33,266 nt of DNA from Desulfovibrio sp. (GTDB taxonomy: Bacteria > Desulfobacterota > Desulfovibrionia > Desulfovibrionales > Desulfovibrionaceae). A model generated the notes under the pieces. The model was not told the DNA's origin. It was given only the letters and a program-made list of their open reading frames with translations, and did not search any database. The stretch is taken from the NCBI GenBank assembly GCA_031269345.1, contig JAISZH010000052.1, forward strand, positions 1-33,266. The letters are read 5' to 3'. The translations under genes and the position numbers were made by a program. Below, piece after piece: positions 9,901-20,190 of the stretch. The stretch's first letter is position 1, and each line of letters opens with the position of its first letter.

Positions 9901-10108
9901 CTTCGGAGCCGGCGGCGAGGCGCGGCAGCCTTTGGGGCTTGCGGTGGTCGGGGGCCTTTGCGTCTCCCAGGTGCTGACGCTCTTTTTTACGCCCGTGTAT
10001 TATTATTACCTGGATAAATTACAGCGGCTCCCGGGCAGACGGAAGAAGCAGACCAGAGAGTACGCGGATTTCGCGCTGGGGCCGACGGGTCTGGAAAGCG
10101 GGAAATAA
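6977..10108 (+). CDS. RND-superfamily efflux transporter, AcrB/HAE1-like inner membrane permease
   Basis: [87 protein letters not shown]. Confidence 0.95.
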   Translation: [1043 protein letters not shown]

Positions 10109-10109
10109 A

Positions 10110-10367
10110 ATGCCTGTTTACGCCCGAATTTTATACTTCGCGATTCCGCTGGTTTCCGGTTGTTCCCTGTTTGGCGGGCAAGGATTCCTTTCAAGTCCTA
10201 AAATTGGGCAACCCGCCTTCCGGCTTGTTCACGAAAGAGTCGATGGCCCGGTTCTTGATTTAGCCTCCTGTCAAAATACCAACTCTACAGAAGAAGCACT
10301 TGGGTTTATACCAAAAATGCGCAGGCCAGCGGATACGGGGAACTATGGAAGACCACATTCGCTATGA
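10110..10367 (+). CDS. Possible small lipoprotein or decayed remnant of a longer gene
   Basis: 85-aa ORF starting right after the RND stop; [23 protein letters not shown] has a lipobox (VSGC); overlaps the mtnA start. Confidence 0.3.
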   Translation: MPVYARILYFAIPLVSGCSLFGGQGFLSSPKIGQPAFRLVHERVDGPVLDLASCQNTNSTEEALGFIPKMRRPADTGNYGRPHSL

Positions 10368-11409
10368 TCCGGAGCAAGGCGTTCTTTTTTTGCTGGATCA
10401 GCGGCTGCTGCCGGCGCGCGAAGAATTTTACGCCTGCCGCTCGACGGACGACGTCATCTACGCCATTCGGGAGATGGTGGTGCGCGGCGCTCCGGCCTTG
10501 GGGGCGGTGGGGGCCTTTGCCTGCGTTCTGGCCGCACGCGAGGCGCGGAATGGCAAAAACCGGGAGGCGGAGCTTGATGCCATGCTTGGAGCCATTGCCA
10601 AAGCGCGGCCCACGGCGGTAAACCTTTCCTGGGCGGTTTCCAGAATGCGCGGGGTGTGGCGGGATAGGAGAGACATAACTTTGGACGGACTGATACGGGT
10701 CTGGGAGGCGGAGAGCGAGCTTATCCGGCGGGAGGATATAGAAGCGAACCGGCGCATAGGCGCTTTCGGAGCGGCTCTCGTCAACGACGGGGAAACCGTG
10801 CTTACGCACTGCAACGCCGGGGCATTGGCCACCGCCGGTTTCGGCACGGCCCTGGGGGTTGTATATGCGGCTTTCGGGCAGGGCAAGGACATCAGGGTCA
10901 TAGCCGGAGAAACTCGTCCTCTGCTGCAGGGCGCGCGGCTTACAGCCTATGAATTACACAGGGAAGGCGTGCCTGTTGCCATAGTCTGCGATAACGCTTA
11001 TGCCTTGCTCATGCAAAGGGGCATGGTGCAGAAGGTGATCACCGGGGCGGACCGCATCGCCGCCAACGGAGACACCGCGAACAAGATAGGCACTTACGGG
11101 GCGGCCCTCCTGGCGCGGGCGCACGGCATCCCCTTTTATGTGGCGGCGCCTTTGTCCACTGTGGACCTGGAAACAAGCGACGGAGCGGGTATTTGCATCG
11201 AAGAGCGGCCGGAAAGCGAGGTCACCTGCATTGCCGGCACGCGTATAAGCCCCGCAGGAGTTCCGGCTTACAATTTCGCCTTTGATGTTACCCCGGCTGA
11301 GCTTATACACGGGATTATCACCGATGCCGGAGTGTTGCGCCCCCCTTACGCGGACAGCTTAAAACGCGCCCTGAGCCGCGAAGGACAGAGGAAGCCGCCA
11401 TGTCGCTGA
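10345..11409 (+). CDS. mtnA: S-methyl-5-thioribose-1-phosphate isomerase
   Basis: [23 protein letters not shown]...[18 protein letters not shown]...[19 protein letters not shown]...[19 protein letters not shown]...FDVTPAELI. Confidence 0.92.
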   Translation: MEDHIRYDPEQGVLFLLDQRLLPAREEFYACRSTDDVIYAIREMVVRGAPALGAVGAFACVLAAREARNGKNREAELDAMLGAIAKARPTAVNLSWAVSRMRGVWRDRRDITLDGLIRVWEAESELIRREDIEANRRIGAFGAALVNDGETVLTHCNAGALATAGFGTALGVVYAAFGQGKDIRVIAGETRPLLQGARLTAYELHREGVPVAIVCDNAYALLMQRGMVQKVITGADRIAANGDTANKIGTYGAALLARAHGIPFYVAAPLSTVDLETSDGAGICIEERPESEVTCIAGTRISPAGVPAYNFAFDVTPAELIHGIITDAGVLRPPYADSLKRALSREGQRKPPCR

Positions 11410-12242
11410 TCAAAGCCCTGGTTTGTCTTACGGCCTTGTCGGTTCTTCTTTCGGCGTTCGCGCTTACCCTGCTTTTCTGGTATGAGGCGAAGAATTCCCC
11501 GGAGGCGCGCGTGCCCGCCCCGGATTGGGGTTATTTGAAACGCGGCCTGCAATTTTTTCTGAATTTGGCGGAGATTGTCTGCGGCCTGCTGCTGCTTCCT
11601 TTCGGGCCTTTGGTCCGCGCTTTTTTCCAGCGTCCGGGGGCAACCGAGAGAAAGGACCTGCCCATGCTGGTTTTCATCCACGGGCTGTATCACAACGCCT
11701 CGACCTGGCTGTATATGGCCTGGTTTCTGAGAAAGAAAGGTTTCCGGATGCGCTTTTTCACCTACGGGCGCTTCACGCCTTTGCCGGCGATAAGCGAAGA
11801 TTTCGGAAATTTTATGCGTCGCCCTGATTTTCAGGGGGCCAGGCCGTTGATTGTGGCGCACAGCATGGGCGGACTGATAGCGCGCGCCTGTCTTGCCGAC
11901 AGGGCGTTTGAGGAGGGCGTGGCCGGCGTCGTCACCCTGGGGACCCCCCATGCCGGGAGCAAGTTAGCCGTTTTGGCCGTCGGAAAGTGGAACCAGGCCC
12001 GTTTTCTTGAGTCGGGTTCGGAATTTCTGCGCAGTCTGCAAGACGCCCCGGCGCCGGCGATACCTTGCGTGTCCCTGGCCGGCACGGCGGATGAGATGGT
12101 TCTGCCGGCTTCCTCTCTTGTCCCGCCCCCCGGCTGGACCTTGAAACTGGTGCCGAACGCCGCGCATCTCTCCATGCTTTTTTGTCCCTCGACATGCGCG
12201 GCGCTGCTTGATGAACTTGAGCGTATTAACCTAAGATGTTAA
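11400..12242 (+). CDS. Alpha/beta hydrolase (lipase/esterase-like)
   Basis: [21 protein letters not shown]; nucleophile elbow [32 protein letters not shown]-terminal membrane segment. Confidence 0.8.
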   Translation: MSLIKALVCLTALSVLLSAFALTLLFWYEAKNSPEARVPAPDWGYLKRGLQFFLNLAEIVCGLLLLPFGPLVRAFFQRPGATERKDLPMLVFIHGLYHNASTWLYMAWFLRKKGFRMRFFTYGRFTPLPAISEDFGNFMRRPDFQGARPLIVAHSMGGLIARACLADRAFEEGVAGVVTLGTPHAGSKLAVLAVGKWNQARFLESGSEFLRSLQDAPAPAIPCVSLAGTADEMVLPASSLVPPPGWTLKLVPNAAHLSMLFCPSTCAALLDELERINLRC

Positions 12243-12336
12243 CGCGTTCTGCGAGGCTTTGCCGCGCAACTCCCTGTGGCGGTGTGCTTGCAGGCGGACC
12301 TTGCCCGCCGTCAGGCAGGCGTCTCAAACGTAATGC
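12238..12336 (+). repeat. Diverged member of interspersed element family 1 (copy F)
   Basis: GTTAACGCGTTCTGCGAGGCTTTGCCGCG...GGCGGACCTTGCCCGCCGTCAGGC...GTCTCAAACGTAATGC resembles copy E at 32.9 kb. Confidence 0.55.
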
Positions 12337-12425
12337 CGGGGCCGACGCGCCGCGAAGCGGCGTCAGTCAGCCGAAAACCACGCTTTTCGGCTGACGATCC
12401 CGCGTTGAAAAGTTTACTTTTTAAC
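12335..12425. repeat. Interspersed hairpin element family 2, copy 2
   Basis: GCGCCGCGAAGCGGCG then GTCAGCCGAAAA-CCACGC-TTTTCGGCTGAC (12366-12395) then CCCGCGTTGAAAAGT. Confidence 0.7.
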
Positions 12426-12447
12426 GCATATATCAGTAATTTTTGCG

Positions 12448-15294
12448 ATGGAGCGTATGATGAGCGAAACAGGCATGTCCGATTACAAAAAAACCCTGAA
12501 TCTCCCGCGGACTTCTTTTCCCATGAAAGCCAACCTGGCCCAGCGCGAGCCGGATATCCTGAAACGATGGGAGCGGACGGACGCTTACAGGCGCATGGTG
12601 GAAACCGGGGGAGAAAAGGGAACTTTCATTCTCCATGACGGGCCGCCCTATGCCAACGGACATATCCACCTCGGCACTGCCCTGAACAAGATTCTGAAGG
12701 ATATAATCATAAAGTCGCGCAACATGCAGGGCTACTGCGCCGAGTTTGTGCCCGGCTGGGATTGCCACGGGCTGCCGATCGAGCACAAGGTGGAACAGGA
12801 ACTGGGCGAAGGCAAGCGGGGTCTGCCAGTCTCGGTTGTGCGCAAGGCCTGCCGCGACTATGCGGAGAAATGGCTGAACATACAGCGCGATGAATTCAAA
12901 CGCCTGGGGGTGCTTGGGGTTTGGGACAGTCCCTATATTTCCATGGACCCGGCCTATGAGGCAGTGACGGCGCGCGAATTGTGCAATTTCATGTCCGACG
13001 GCTCGGTCTCGCGCAGCAAAAAGCCCGTACACTGGTGCTGTTCCTGCCATACCGCTCTGGCCGAGGCGGAAGTGGAATATTACGACCGCGTCTCCCCTTC
13101 CATCTACGTGCGTTTTCCCATCAGCGATCCGGGCCTGAAAAGGGTGTTTCCGGAAGCGGTTCCCGGCCGCAGTTATATAGTCATCTGGACCACGACTCCC
13201 TGGACTGTGCCGGACAACATGGCCGTAGCCCTGCACCCGGATCTGGACTATGTGCTGGTGCGCGCGGAAGGGGAATATTATATCCTTGCGGATGAGCGCC
13301 TTGAGGAATGCCGCCGGCTTTTCGGCTGGCTGAACGCCGAGAGCGCGGGCATGGTCAAGGGAACGGACCTGAACGGGCTTGTGGCGCGGCATCCTTTCCA
13401 CGACCGTTTGTCTCCTCTGGTTATGGGCAGGCACGTCACACTGGACGCGGGCACGGGCGTTGTGCATACCGCGCCGGGCCACGGGCGGGAAGACTATGAG
13501 ATCGCCCTGGAAAACGGTCTTGAGATACTCTCTCCTCTGGACGACGACGGACGTTTTTTGCCCGGAGTGGAGTTTTTCGCGGGACTAGGGGTCAATGAAG
13601 CGAACGCGGCCGTCATAGACAAGCTTAATTCCGTCGGCAACCTGATTCGCGAAGACAAGATAAAGCACTCTTATCCGCATTGCTGGCGCTGCAAAAAACC
13701 GGTCATTTTCCGGGCCACGACCCAGTGGTTTATAAGCATGGACGCCAATTTCCTGCGCGAGCGCGCCCTGAAAGCCATCCGCCGGGACGTGCGCTGGATC
13801 CCGGCCTGGGGCGAGGAGCGCATCCATTCCATGATCGAACACCGGCCGGACTGGTGCATATCGCGGCAGCGCACCTGGGGCGTGCCGATACTGGCCCTTA
13901 TCTGCAAGACCTGCGGAGAGGCCTGGCATGAGGCCGCCTGGGGACAGGAAATAACGGAGCGCTTCGCCTCCCATCCCACCGGGTGCGACTACTGGTTTGA
14001 CGCCCCTTCCGGGGAGATAGTTCCGGCGGGTCTGCGCTGCCCCGCCTGCGGGGGCGGCGAATGGAGGCGTGAGACGGACATTTTGGATGTCTGGTTCGAC
14101 TCCGGCACCAGTTTCGCCGCCGTGCTGGAGCGGCGTCCCGAATGCCGTTTCCCGGCGGATATGTATCTGGAGGGATCGGATCAGCACCGCGGCTGGTTCC
14201 ATTCCTCCCTGCTGGCCGCGATCGGCACGCGTCGGGTGCCTCCGTACAGGGAGGTGCTCACGCACGGCTACGTTGTTGACGGGAAAGGCAGGAAGATGTC
14301 CAAATCCGACGGCAACGCCATAGTTCCGGACGAGGTCATCTCCAGATACGGCGCGGAGATTCTCCGCCTTTGGGTGTCCTCCGTGGACTACCGCGAGGAC
14401 GTGCGCATGTCGGAGGAGATACTTGACAGGTTGGTGGACGCCTACCGCCGCATCCGCAACACCTGCCGTTATCTGCTTGGCAACCTCTATGACTTTTCTC
14501 CGGAATTTCAGGTCGGGGAAACGGATATGGACCCGCTGGACCGGCGTGCTCTTGACCTTGTTAGCCGGGCGCATCAGGACATCCAGGCGGCCTATGCTGA
14601 ATATGAGTTCCACAGGGTTTTTCACGCCCTGCACAACCTCTGCGTAAGCGATCTCTCGGCTTTCTACCTGGATGTGATCAAGGACCGCCTCTACGCTGCG
14701 GCGCCCGCAAGCCGGGAACGCCGCTCCGCCCAGACGGCTTTGTACCGCATTCTGCTGCTGCTGCTCGCGGATATGGCCCCGGTGCTGTCTTTCAGCGCTG
14801 AAGAAATCCTCTCCCATCTGCCCGATCCGCTGAAGCCGGCCATTGATACGGTTTTCGCCTTGCGCGACGGGCATCTTTCCCCCCTGCGCCTTGGGGCGGA
14901 GGAAGCGTTGCGCTGGGAGACGCTCATGGATGTGCGCGCCGAGGTCACGCGGGCCATTGAGCCCCTGCGCAAGGCCGGGACCATAGGCCATGCCCTGGAT
15001 ACGGAGGTTGAGGTTTACGCCGGAGCGACCCTTGGCCGGGATCTGCTTGCCCTGGGGACGGACCTGCGTTCTTTGTTCATCGTCTCCTCCTTTTCCCTGC
15101 GCCCGTTGGGAGAGGCCCCGGCCGACGCCGTGGAGGCGGAGAACGTGGCGGACTTGCGCATCAGGGTCCGTCCGGCTTCCGGGGAGAAATGCGGACGTTG
15201 CTGGATATACAGTATGGAGCTTGGCGCGCGTCCCGACCATCCGGGGGTTTGCCCGCGCTGCGCCGCGGTGCTCGGGAGCATGCCCGCCTCCTGA
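12448..15294 (+). CDS. ileS: Isoleucyl-tRNA synthetase
   Basis: HIGH motif [59 protein letters not shown]-terminal zinc cysteines (EKCGRCWIY...CPRC). Start could also be 12457 or 12475. Confidence 0.95.
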   Translation: MERMMSETGMSDYKKTLNLPRTSFPMKANLAQREPDILKRWERTDAYRRMVETGGEKGTFILHDGPPYANGHIHLGTALNKILKDIIIKSRNMQGYCAEFVPGWDCHGLPIEHKVEQELGEGKRGLPVSVVRKACRDYAEKWLNIQRDEFKRLGVLGVWDSPYISMDPAYEAVTARELCNFMSDGSVSRSKKPVHWCCSCHTALAEAEVEYYDRVSPSIYVRFPISDPGLKRVFPEAVPGRSYIVIWTTTPWTVPDNMAVALHPDLDYVLVRAEGEYYILADERLEECRRLFGWLNAESAGMVKGTDLNGLVARHPFHDRLSPLVMGRHVTLDAGTGVVHTAPGHGREDYEIALENGLEILSPLDDDGRFLPGVEFFAGLGVNEANAAVIDKLNSVGNLIREDKIKHSYPHCWRCKKPVIFRATTQWFISMDANFLRERALKAIRRDVRWIPAWGEERIHSMIEHRPDWCISRQRTWGVPILALICKTCGEAWHEAAWGQEITERFASHPTGCDYWFDAPSGEIVPAGLRCPACGGGEWRRETDILDVWFDSGTSFAAVLERRPECRFPADMYLEGSDQHRGWFHSSLLAAIGTRRVPPYREVLTHGYVVDGKGRKMSKSDGNAIVPDEVISRYGAEILRLWVSSVDYREDVRMSEEILDRLVDAYRRIRNTCRYLLGNLYDFSPEFQVGETDMDPLDRRALDLVSRAHQDIQAAYAEYEFHRVFHALHNLCVSDLSAFYLDVIKDRLYAAAPASRERRSAQTALYRILLLLLADMAPVLSFSAEEILSHLPDPLKPAIDTVFALRDGHLSPLRLGAEEALRWETLMDVRAEVTRAIEPLRKAGTIGHALDTEVEVYAGATLGRDLLALGTDLRSLFIVSSFSLRPLGEAPADAVEAENVADLRIRVRPASGEKCGRCWIYSMELGARPDHPGVCPRCAAVLGSMPAS

Positions 15295-15387
15295 ACGGTT
15301 TGGAGCGGGTTCGCCGCTTGCGGGCCTGGTTTTTTGTAAATGCGCGGTATAAGGCCGCGCGGGGATTTCGCCCCATGCGAGGATGCG

Positions 15388-16509
15388 ATGGCGACACAGG
15401 CGTTGCTTATGCTGGATGACGGAACCTGCTTTGCGGGCGAGGCCTGCGGGGCGGCGGAAGAAGCAATCGGCGAGACGGTATTCATCACCGGGATGTGCGG
15501 ATATCAGGAAAGCGTCACGGACCCTTCCTATTACGGGCAGATCATGGTGTTTACCACGGCCCACCTCGGCAATTACGGGACGAACCCTTTGGATGACGAA
15601 GCGCCCGGTCCGGTCGCGGCCGGGGTGGTTGTACACGATCTTTTCGAAGCGCAAGGACCTTTCCCGCATTGGCGCGCAACGGAATCTCTGGACGAGAAGC
15701 TCAGACGCCACGGCATAACCGGTGTCAAAAATCTGGATACCCGCGCTCTGGCCCTGCATTTGCGGGACCACGGCTCGCGCAACGGCATAATCAGCGCCCT
15801 GGACCTGGACGAGGCTTCCCTGTTGCGCCGGGTCAGGCAATGGCCCTCCATGCAGGGGCAAGATCTGGCATGCAAGGCCACCTGCGCCGATGTATACGCC
15901 TATGAGGCGAAAGATAGAACTGTTCCGGATCTGCATGTGGTCGTGATCGATTACGGGTTGAAGCGATCCATACTTGAGAGGCTGGCCGCGCAGCGCATGC
16001 GGGCGACGGTCGTGCCCGCGGCCGTCGCCGCGCGGGAGGTTCTGGCCCTCAAGCCGGACGGGGTCTTGCTCACCAACGGCCCCGGAGACCCGGAGCCATG
16101 CTCCTATGCCATATCCTGCATCCGGGGTCTGCTCGGACGGGTGCCGATTTTCGGCATCTGCCTCGGGCACCAGCTTTTGGGATTGGCTTTGGGGGCAAAA
16201 ACCTACAAGCTGCCTTTCGGGCATCATGGCGTCAATCATCCTGTCCTGGACCTGGGGAGCGGGAGAGTGGAGATAACCAGCCAGAACCACGGCTTCTGCG
16301 TGGACCCCGGGACTTTGCCCGCCAGAGCTGAGATGACGCACAGAAATTTGAACGACGACACTTTGGAGGGGCTCAGGGTAAAAGACGCGCCCGCTTTTTC
16401 CGTGCAGTTCCACCCGGAGGCCTCGCCCGGCCCCACCGACGCCACCGGACTTTTCCCGCGCTTTCGCGCCATGATTTTGCGGCACAGGGAGGAGACGCTC
16501 CATGCCTAG
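15388..16509 (+). CDS. carA: Carbamoyl-phosphate synthase small subunit
   Basis: [21 protein letters not shown]; glutamine amidotransferase motif [50 protein letters not shown]. Confidence 0.95.
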   Translation: MATQALLMLDDGTCFAGEACGAAEEAIGETVFITGMCGYQESVTDPSYYGQIMVFTTAHLGNYGTNPLDDEAPGPVAAGVVVHDLFEAQGPFPHWRATESLDEKLRRHGITGVKNLDTRALALHLRDHGSRNGIISALDLDEASLLRRVRQWPSMQGQDLACKATCADVYAYEAKDRTVPDLHVVVIDYGLKRSILERLAAQRMRATVVPAAVAAREVLALKPDGVLLTNGPGDPEPCSYAISCIRGLLGRVPIFGICLGHQLLGLALGAKTYKLPFGHHGVNHPVLDLGSGRVEITSQNHGFCVDPGTLPARAEMTHRNLNDDTLEGLRVKDAPAFSVQFHPEASPGPTDATGLFPRFRAMILRHREETLHA

Positions 16510-19500
16510 ACGCGCCGACATAAAAAGCGTGCTGGTGCTTGGCTCCGGACCAATAATTATCGGTCAGGCCTGCGAGTTTGACTACTCCGGAACCCAGGGC
16601 TGCAAGGCCCTTAAAGAGGAAGGCTGCCGCATCATCCTGCTTAATTCCAACCCTGCGACGGTTATGACGGACCCGGGGTTTTCCGAACGCACCTATATGG
16701 AGCCAATGAATCTCGACATGGCCTCGGCCATTATCCGCAAAGAAAGACCGGACGCCCTGCTGCCCACTCTGGGGGGACAGACGGCTCTCAATCTGGCCGT
16801 GGAGTTGCACCGGGCCGGGGTCTTGCGCGAATACAGGGTGGAGATGATAGGGGCGGGCGCCAAATCCATTGAAATCGCGGAAGACCGGGACCTGTTCAGC
16901 AAGACCATGCGCGCGGCCGGTCTGGACCTGCCCAGGAACGGCATAGCCGCGAACCTTGGCGAGGCCCTGGGTATAGCGGAGCAAATCTCCTTTCCCCTGG
17001 TAGTGCGTCCTTCCTTTACTCTTGGCGGAACCGGCGGGGGGATAGCCTGCAACATGGAGGAGTTCCGGGAGATAGTGCGGTACGGTCTGGACGCTTCGCC
17101 GATCGGGCGGGTGCTGGTGGAAGAATCCGTTCTCGGCTGGAAGGAAATAGAGCTGGAAGTCATGCGCGACGGGCGGGACAACGCCGTAGTGATCTGCGGC
17201 ATCGAAAATTTTGATCCCATGGGCGTGCATACGGGGGATTCCATCACTGTCGCCCCCATCCAGACCCTGTCGGATGTGGAATACCAGGAACTGCGCAACG
17301 ACGCCCTGACGGTGGTGCGCGCCGTGGGCGTGGATACGGGCGGCTGCAACATCCAGTTCGCCGTCAACCCGGCAACCGGGCGGCGGGTCATAATCGAGAT
17401 GAACCCACGCGTTTCGCGCTCTTCCGCCCTGGCCTCCAAGGCCACCGGCTTCCCCATCGCGCGCATCGCCGCCAAACTTGCCCTCGGCTATCACCTGGAC
17501 GAGTTGAAAAACGACATCACTCGCACCTCGGCCTGTTTTGAACCCACTATAGACTACTGCGTGGTCAAGGTGCCCCGCTTCAATTTTGAAAAATTCGCCG
17601 GGTCGGCGCCCCTGCTCGGCTTGCAGATGCACTCTGTGGGCGAGACCATGGCCTTGGGCGGCAATTTCCGCGAGGCCCTGCAAAAGGCCCTGCGCGGTCT
17701 GGAAACCGGACTTTCCGGCCTTGAACCCGCGCCGGTGAGCGGCAGCGCGCAAACAGGGCAAAGCCCGCAGGTCCGGCTTGAGGCCTTGCGCGCCATTTTG
17801 CCCACGGCTTCTCCGGAGCGGCTCATGCACCTTTATGAAGCTTTGAGTCTGGGCATGGATGTCGACGAAGCCAATGCCCTGACCGGCATTGACCCCTGGT
17901 TTTTGACGGAGCTTTCGTGGATTGCCGGAACAGAGAAGGAGATTATCGGGCCCTTCGCGGATTTGGCACGCGAATTTCTCGGTGAAGGCAAGGGCTTTGC
18001 GGATCAGAAGAAAGTCGCCGAACTGTCCGGATGTTTGCGCCGGATCAAGGCTCAGGGCTTCAGCGACGCCCGCATCGCCTCCCTGCTCGGCAGGGGGCGC
18101 GAAGCAGGCGGGGGAGAGAGTGAGCTGCGCGCTTTGCGCCTTGCGCTTGGGGTGCGCCCGGTATTCCGTTGCGTGGACACCTGCGCCGGGGAATTCAAGG
18201 CATTGACGCCTTATTTTTATTCCACCTTCGACGGGCTGCACCCGGACCCGGCCCATTTGGACCATGTACGCGCCTCGGATGAAAAGCCCCTGCCCCGGGC
18301 GGGGGGAAAAGACCTGCCGCGCAAGGTCGTGATTCTGGGCGGTGGGCCGAACCGTATCGGCCAGGGCATAGAGTTCGACTATTGCTGCGTGCAGGCCGCC
18401 CTGGCCATGAAAAAGCTCGGCATAACCTCCATCATGGTCAACTCCAACCCGGAAACGGTCAGCACCGATTATGACACGGCGGATCGCCTTTACTTCGAGC
18501 CTGTGACCATCGAGGACGCGCTCGCGGTGTGCGAAGCCGAAAAGCTGGACAGGACGGGCGGGGTTATCGTGCAGTTCGGCGGTCAGACGCCCTTGAACAT
18601 CGCTCAGGCCTTGTCCGCCGCCGGGGTGCCCATTCTCGGCACCACGCCGGCGGACATCGCTCTGGCCGAGGATCGGGAGGAGTTCAGCGTTCTGGCGCGG
18701 GAACTGGGCGTCAGCCAGGCCCCGAGCGGCATGGCCGGAGATGTGGAATCCGCCTGCCGCACGGCCGGGGCAATAGGCTATCCTGTCATGGTCCGGCCCT
18801 CCTTTGTTCTGGGGGGACGAGCCATGCGCGTCATTCACAGCGAGGCCGACCTGCGCGCCTATGTTGGAGGCAGGGAGAGCGGCCTCGTTCTGGACCCGGC
18901 CTCGCCCATCCTGGTGGACAAGTTTCTTGAGGACGCCGTGGAAGTTGACGTTGACGCCGTCTGCGACGGCGAGAGCGTGAGCATCGCGGCGATTATGGAG
19001 CATATCGAGCAGGCCGGCGTGCACTCCGGGGATTCCTGCTGTTCCATTCCCACGCATACCTTGGGAGAAGACATCCTGGAGCGGGTGCGCGCGGACACGC
19101 GCAAACTCGGGATCGGCCTGCACACGGTGGGGCTGCTCAATGTACAGTTCGCAATCCGCGCAGGCGAGGTCTTCGTGCTGGAAGCGAATCCGCGCGCCTC
19201 GCGCACGGTGCCCTTTGTTTCCAAGGCCACCGGGCAGAACGTGGCCGGGCACGCGGCTGAAATCATGGCGGGTCTTTCGCTCTCCACGACCGGCTTTGAG
19301 GAAGAAAAAGCCATTGCCCACCACGCTGTAAAGGAAGCGGTGATCCCCTTTACGCGTTTTCCCGGGGCCGAGATTGGCCTTGGGCCGGAAATGCGCTCCA
19401 CAGGAGAGGTGATGGGCATAGACCGCAGTTTCGGCATGGCCTTTTTGAAATCCCAGTCCGCCAGCGGGGCGGCCATCCCACAAAGCGGCAACGTGGTGCT

Positions 19501-19903
19501 GACGGTCACAGACAAGGACAAGGACGCGTTGATTCCTCTGGCCATGCGCCTCAAGACCCTTGGTTTTACGCTTTTTGCCACCCCCGGGACCAGGGAAGTT
19601 CTGGCCGGACGAGGCATTGAAGCGGAACTGCTGGTGAAAATAGGTCCGCGTCGCCCGCATCTTCTGGATTTCATGCGCGACGGCAAGGCGCAGCTCATGG
19701 TGAACACCGTCAGCGGCCCGGCCTCGGCCAGAGATGCCACGGTGATCCGCGCCGAAGCCCTGGCGCGGAACATCCCCCTGCTCACTACCCTTGAGGCGCT
19801 TCGCGCCGCGGTGGAAGGACTGGAGGTGGGGATCAGGGAGAAACGCAGCGTCGCGCCCCTGCAGGATTATTACGCCGGACTTGTCGGGGCCGGAGAGGGC
19901 TGA
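16502..19903 (+). CDS. carB: Carbamoyl-phosphate synthase large subunit
   Basis: [34 protein letters not shown]; duplicated ATP-grasp domains; second [21 protein letters not shown]; overlaps carA by 8 nt. Confidence 0.96.
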   Translation: MPRRADIKSVLVLGSGPIIIGQACEFDYSGTQGCKALKEEGCRIILLNSNPATVMTDPGFSERTYMEPMNLDMASAIIRKERPDALLPTLGGQTALNLAVELHRAGVLREYRVEMIGAGAKSIEIAEDRDLFSKTMRAAGLDLPRNGIAANLGEALGIAEQISFPLVVRPSFTLGGTGGGIACNMEEFREIVRYGLDASPIGRVLVEESVLGWKEIELEVMRDGRDNAVVICGIENFDPMGVHTGDSITVAPIQTLSDVEYQELRNDALTVVRAVGVDTGGCNIQFAVNPATGRRVIIEMNPRVSRSSALASKATGFPIARIAAKLALGYHLDELKNDITRTSACFEPTIDYCVVKVPRFNFEKFAGSAPLLGLQMHSVGETMALGGNFREALQKALRGLETGLSGLEPAPVSGSAQTGQSPQVRLEALRAILPTASPERLMHLYEALSLGMDVDEANALTGIDPWFLTELSWIAGTEKEIIGPFADLAREFLGEGKGFADQKKVAELSGCLRRIKAQGFSDARIASLLGRGREAGGGESELRALRLALGVRPVFRCVDTCAGEFKALTPYFYSTFDGLHPDPAHLDHVRASDEKPLPRAGGKDLPRKVVILGGGPNRIGQGIEFDYCCVQAALAMKKLGITSIMVNSNPETVSTDYDTADRLYFEPVTIEDALAVCEAEKLDRTGGVIVQFGGQTPLNIAQALSAAGVPILGTTPADIALAEDREEFSVLARELGVSQAPSGMAGDVESACRTAGAIGYPVMVRPSFVLGGRAMRVIHSEADLRAYVGGRESGLVLDPASPILVDKFLEDAVEVDVDAVCDGESVSIAAIMEHIEQAGVHSGDSCCSIPTHTLGEDILERVRADTRKLGIGLHTVGLLNVQFAIRAGEVFVLEANPRASRTVPFVSKATGQNVAGHAAEIMAGLSLSTTGFEEEKAIAHHAVKEAVIPFTRFPGAEIGLGPEMRSTGEVMGIDRSFGMAFLKSQSASGAAIPQSGNVVLTVTDKDKDALIPLAMRLKTLGFTLFATPGTREVLAGRGIEAELLVKIGPRRPHLLDFMRDGKAQLMVNTVSGPASARDATVIRAEALARNIPLLTTLEALRAAVEGLEVGIREKRSVAPLQDYYAGLVGAGEG

Positions 19904-19921
19904 TCCCGGTTTGTTTCCGAT

Positions 19922-20044
19922 AGAAAGCGAATTGGGACGACGGAGGCAAAGCCGCAGCCCGCGAGTTTTTGAAAAATCAGGACTAGGCCCGGCGCGCCTC
20001 CACAGGCGGCGTGAACACGGCAAAAAACCGCGTTTTTTGCCGTG
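19922..20044. repeat. Interspersed hairpin element family 3, copy 1
   Basis: AGAAAGCGAATTGGGA...; hairpin CACGGCAAAAAA-CCGCG-TTTTTTGCCGTG (20016-20044) followed by GCGATCTT; inverted relative at 23.55-23.62 kb. Confidence 0.6.
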
Positions 20045-20050
20045 CGATCT

Positions 20051-20090
20051 TATCGCTTAAAACGAAGCGGATGCGTAGTTTTAAGCGATA
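20051..20090. repeat. Perfect 13-bp inverted repeat upstream of htpG
   Basis: TATCGCTTAAAAC (20051-20063) ... GTTTTAAGCGATA (20078-20090). Confidence 0.8.
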
Positions 20091-20132
20091 CATGGCGCCA
20101 GGCAGGAAAAGCCATTTCCTGAAAGCCCTCCC

Positions 20133-20160
20133 TTGACCTTCGGCTCTCGCGACTTACCAT
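20133..20160 (+). promoter_or_regulatory. Candidate htpG promoter
   Basis: TTGACC-N16-TACCAT, followed by GGGAGGAG ribosome-binding site and ATG at 20191. Confidence 0.4.
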
Positions 20161-20190
20161 GATCCAGAAAAAATCTTTCGGGAGGAGCAT

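Noticed and set aside
13585-16521. 978-aa minus-strand ORF opposite ileS/carA
   Set aside because: Spans two well-supported genes on the other strand; no domain-like sequence or ribosome-binding context.
16373-20023. 1216-aa minus-strand ORF opposite carB
   Set aside because: Fully antisense to a clear CarB; long antisense frames are expected from GC-rich codon bias, and the translation is low-complexity with no recognisable domains.
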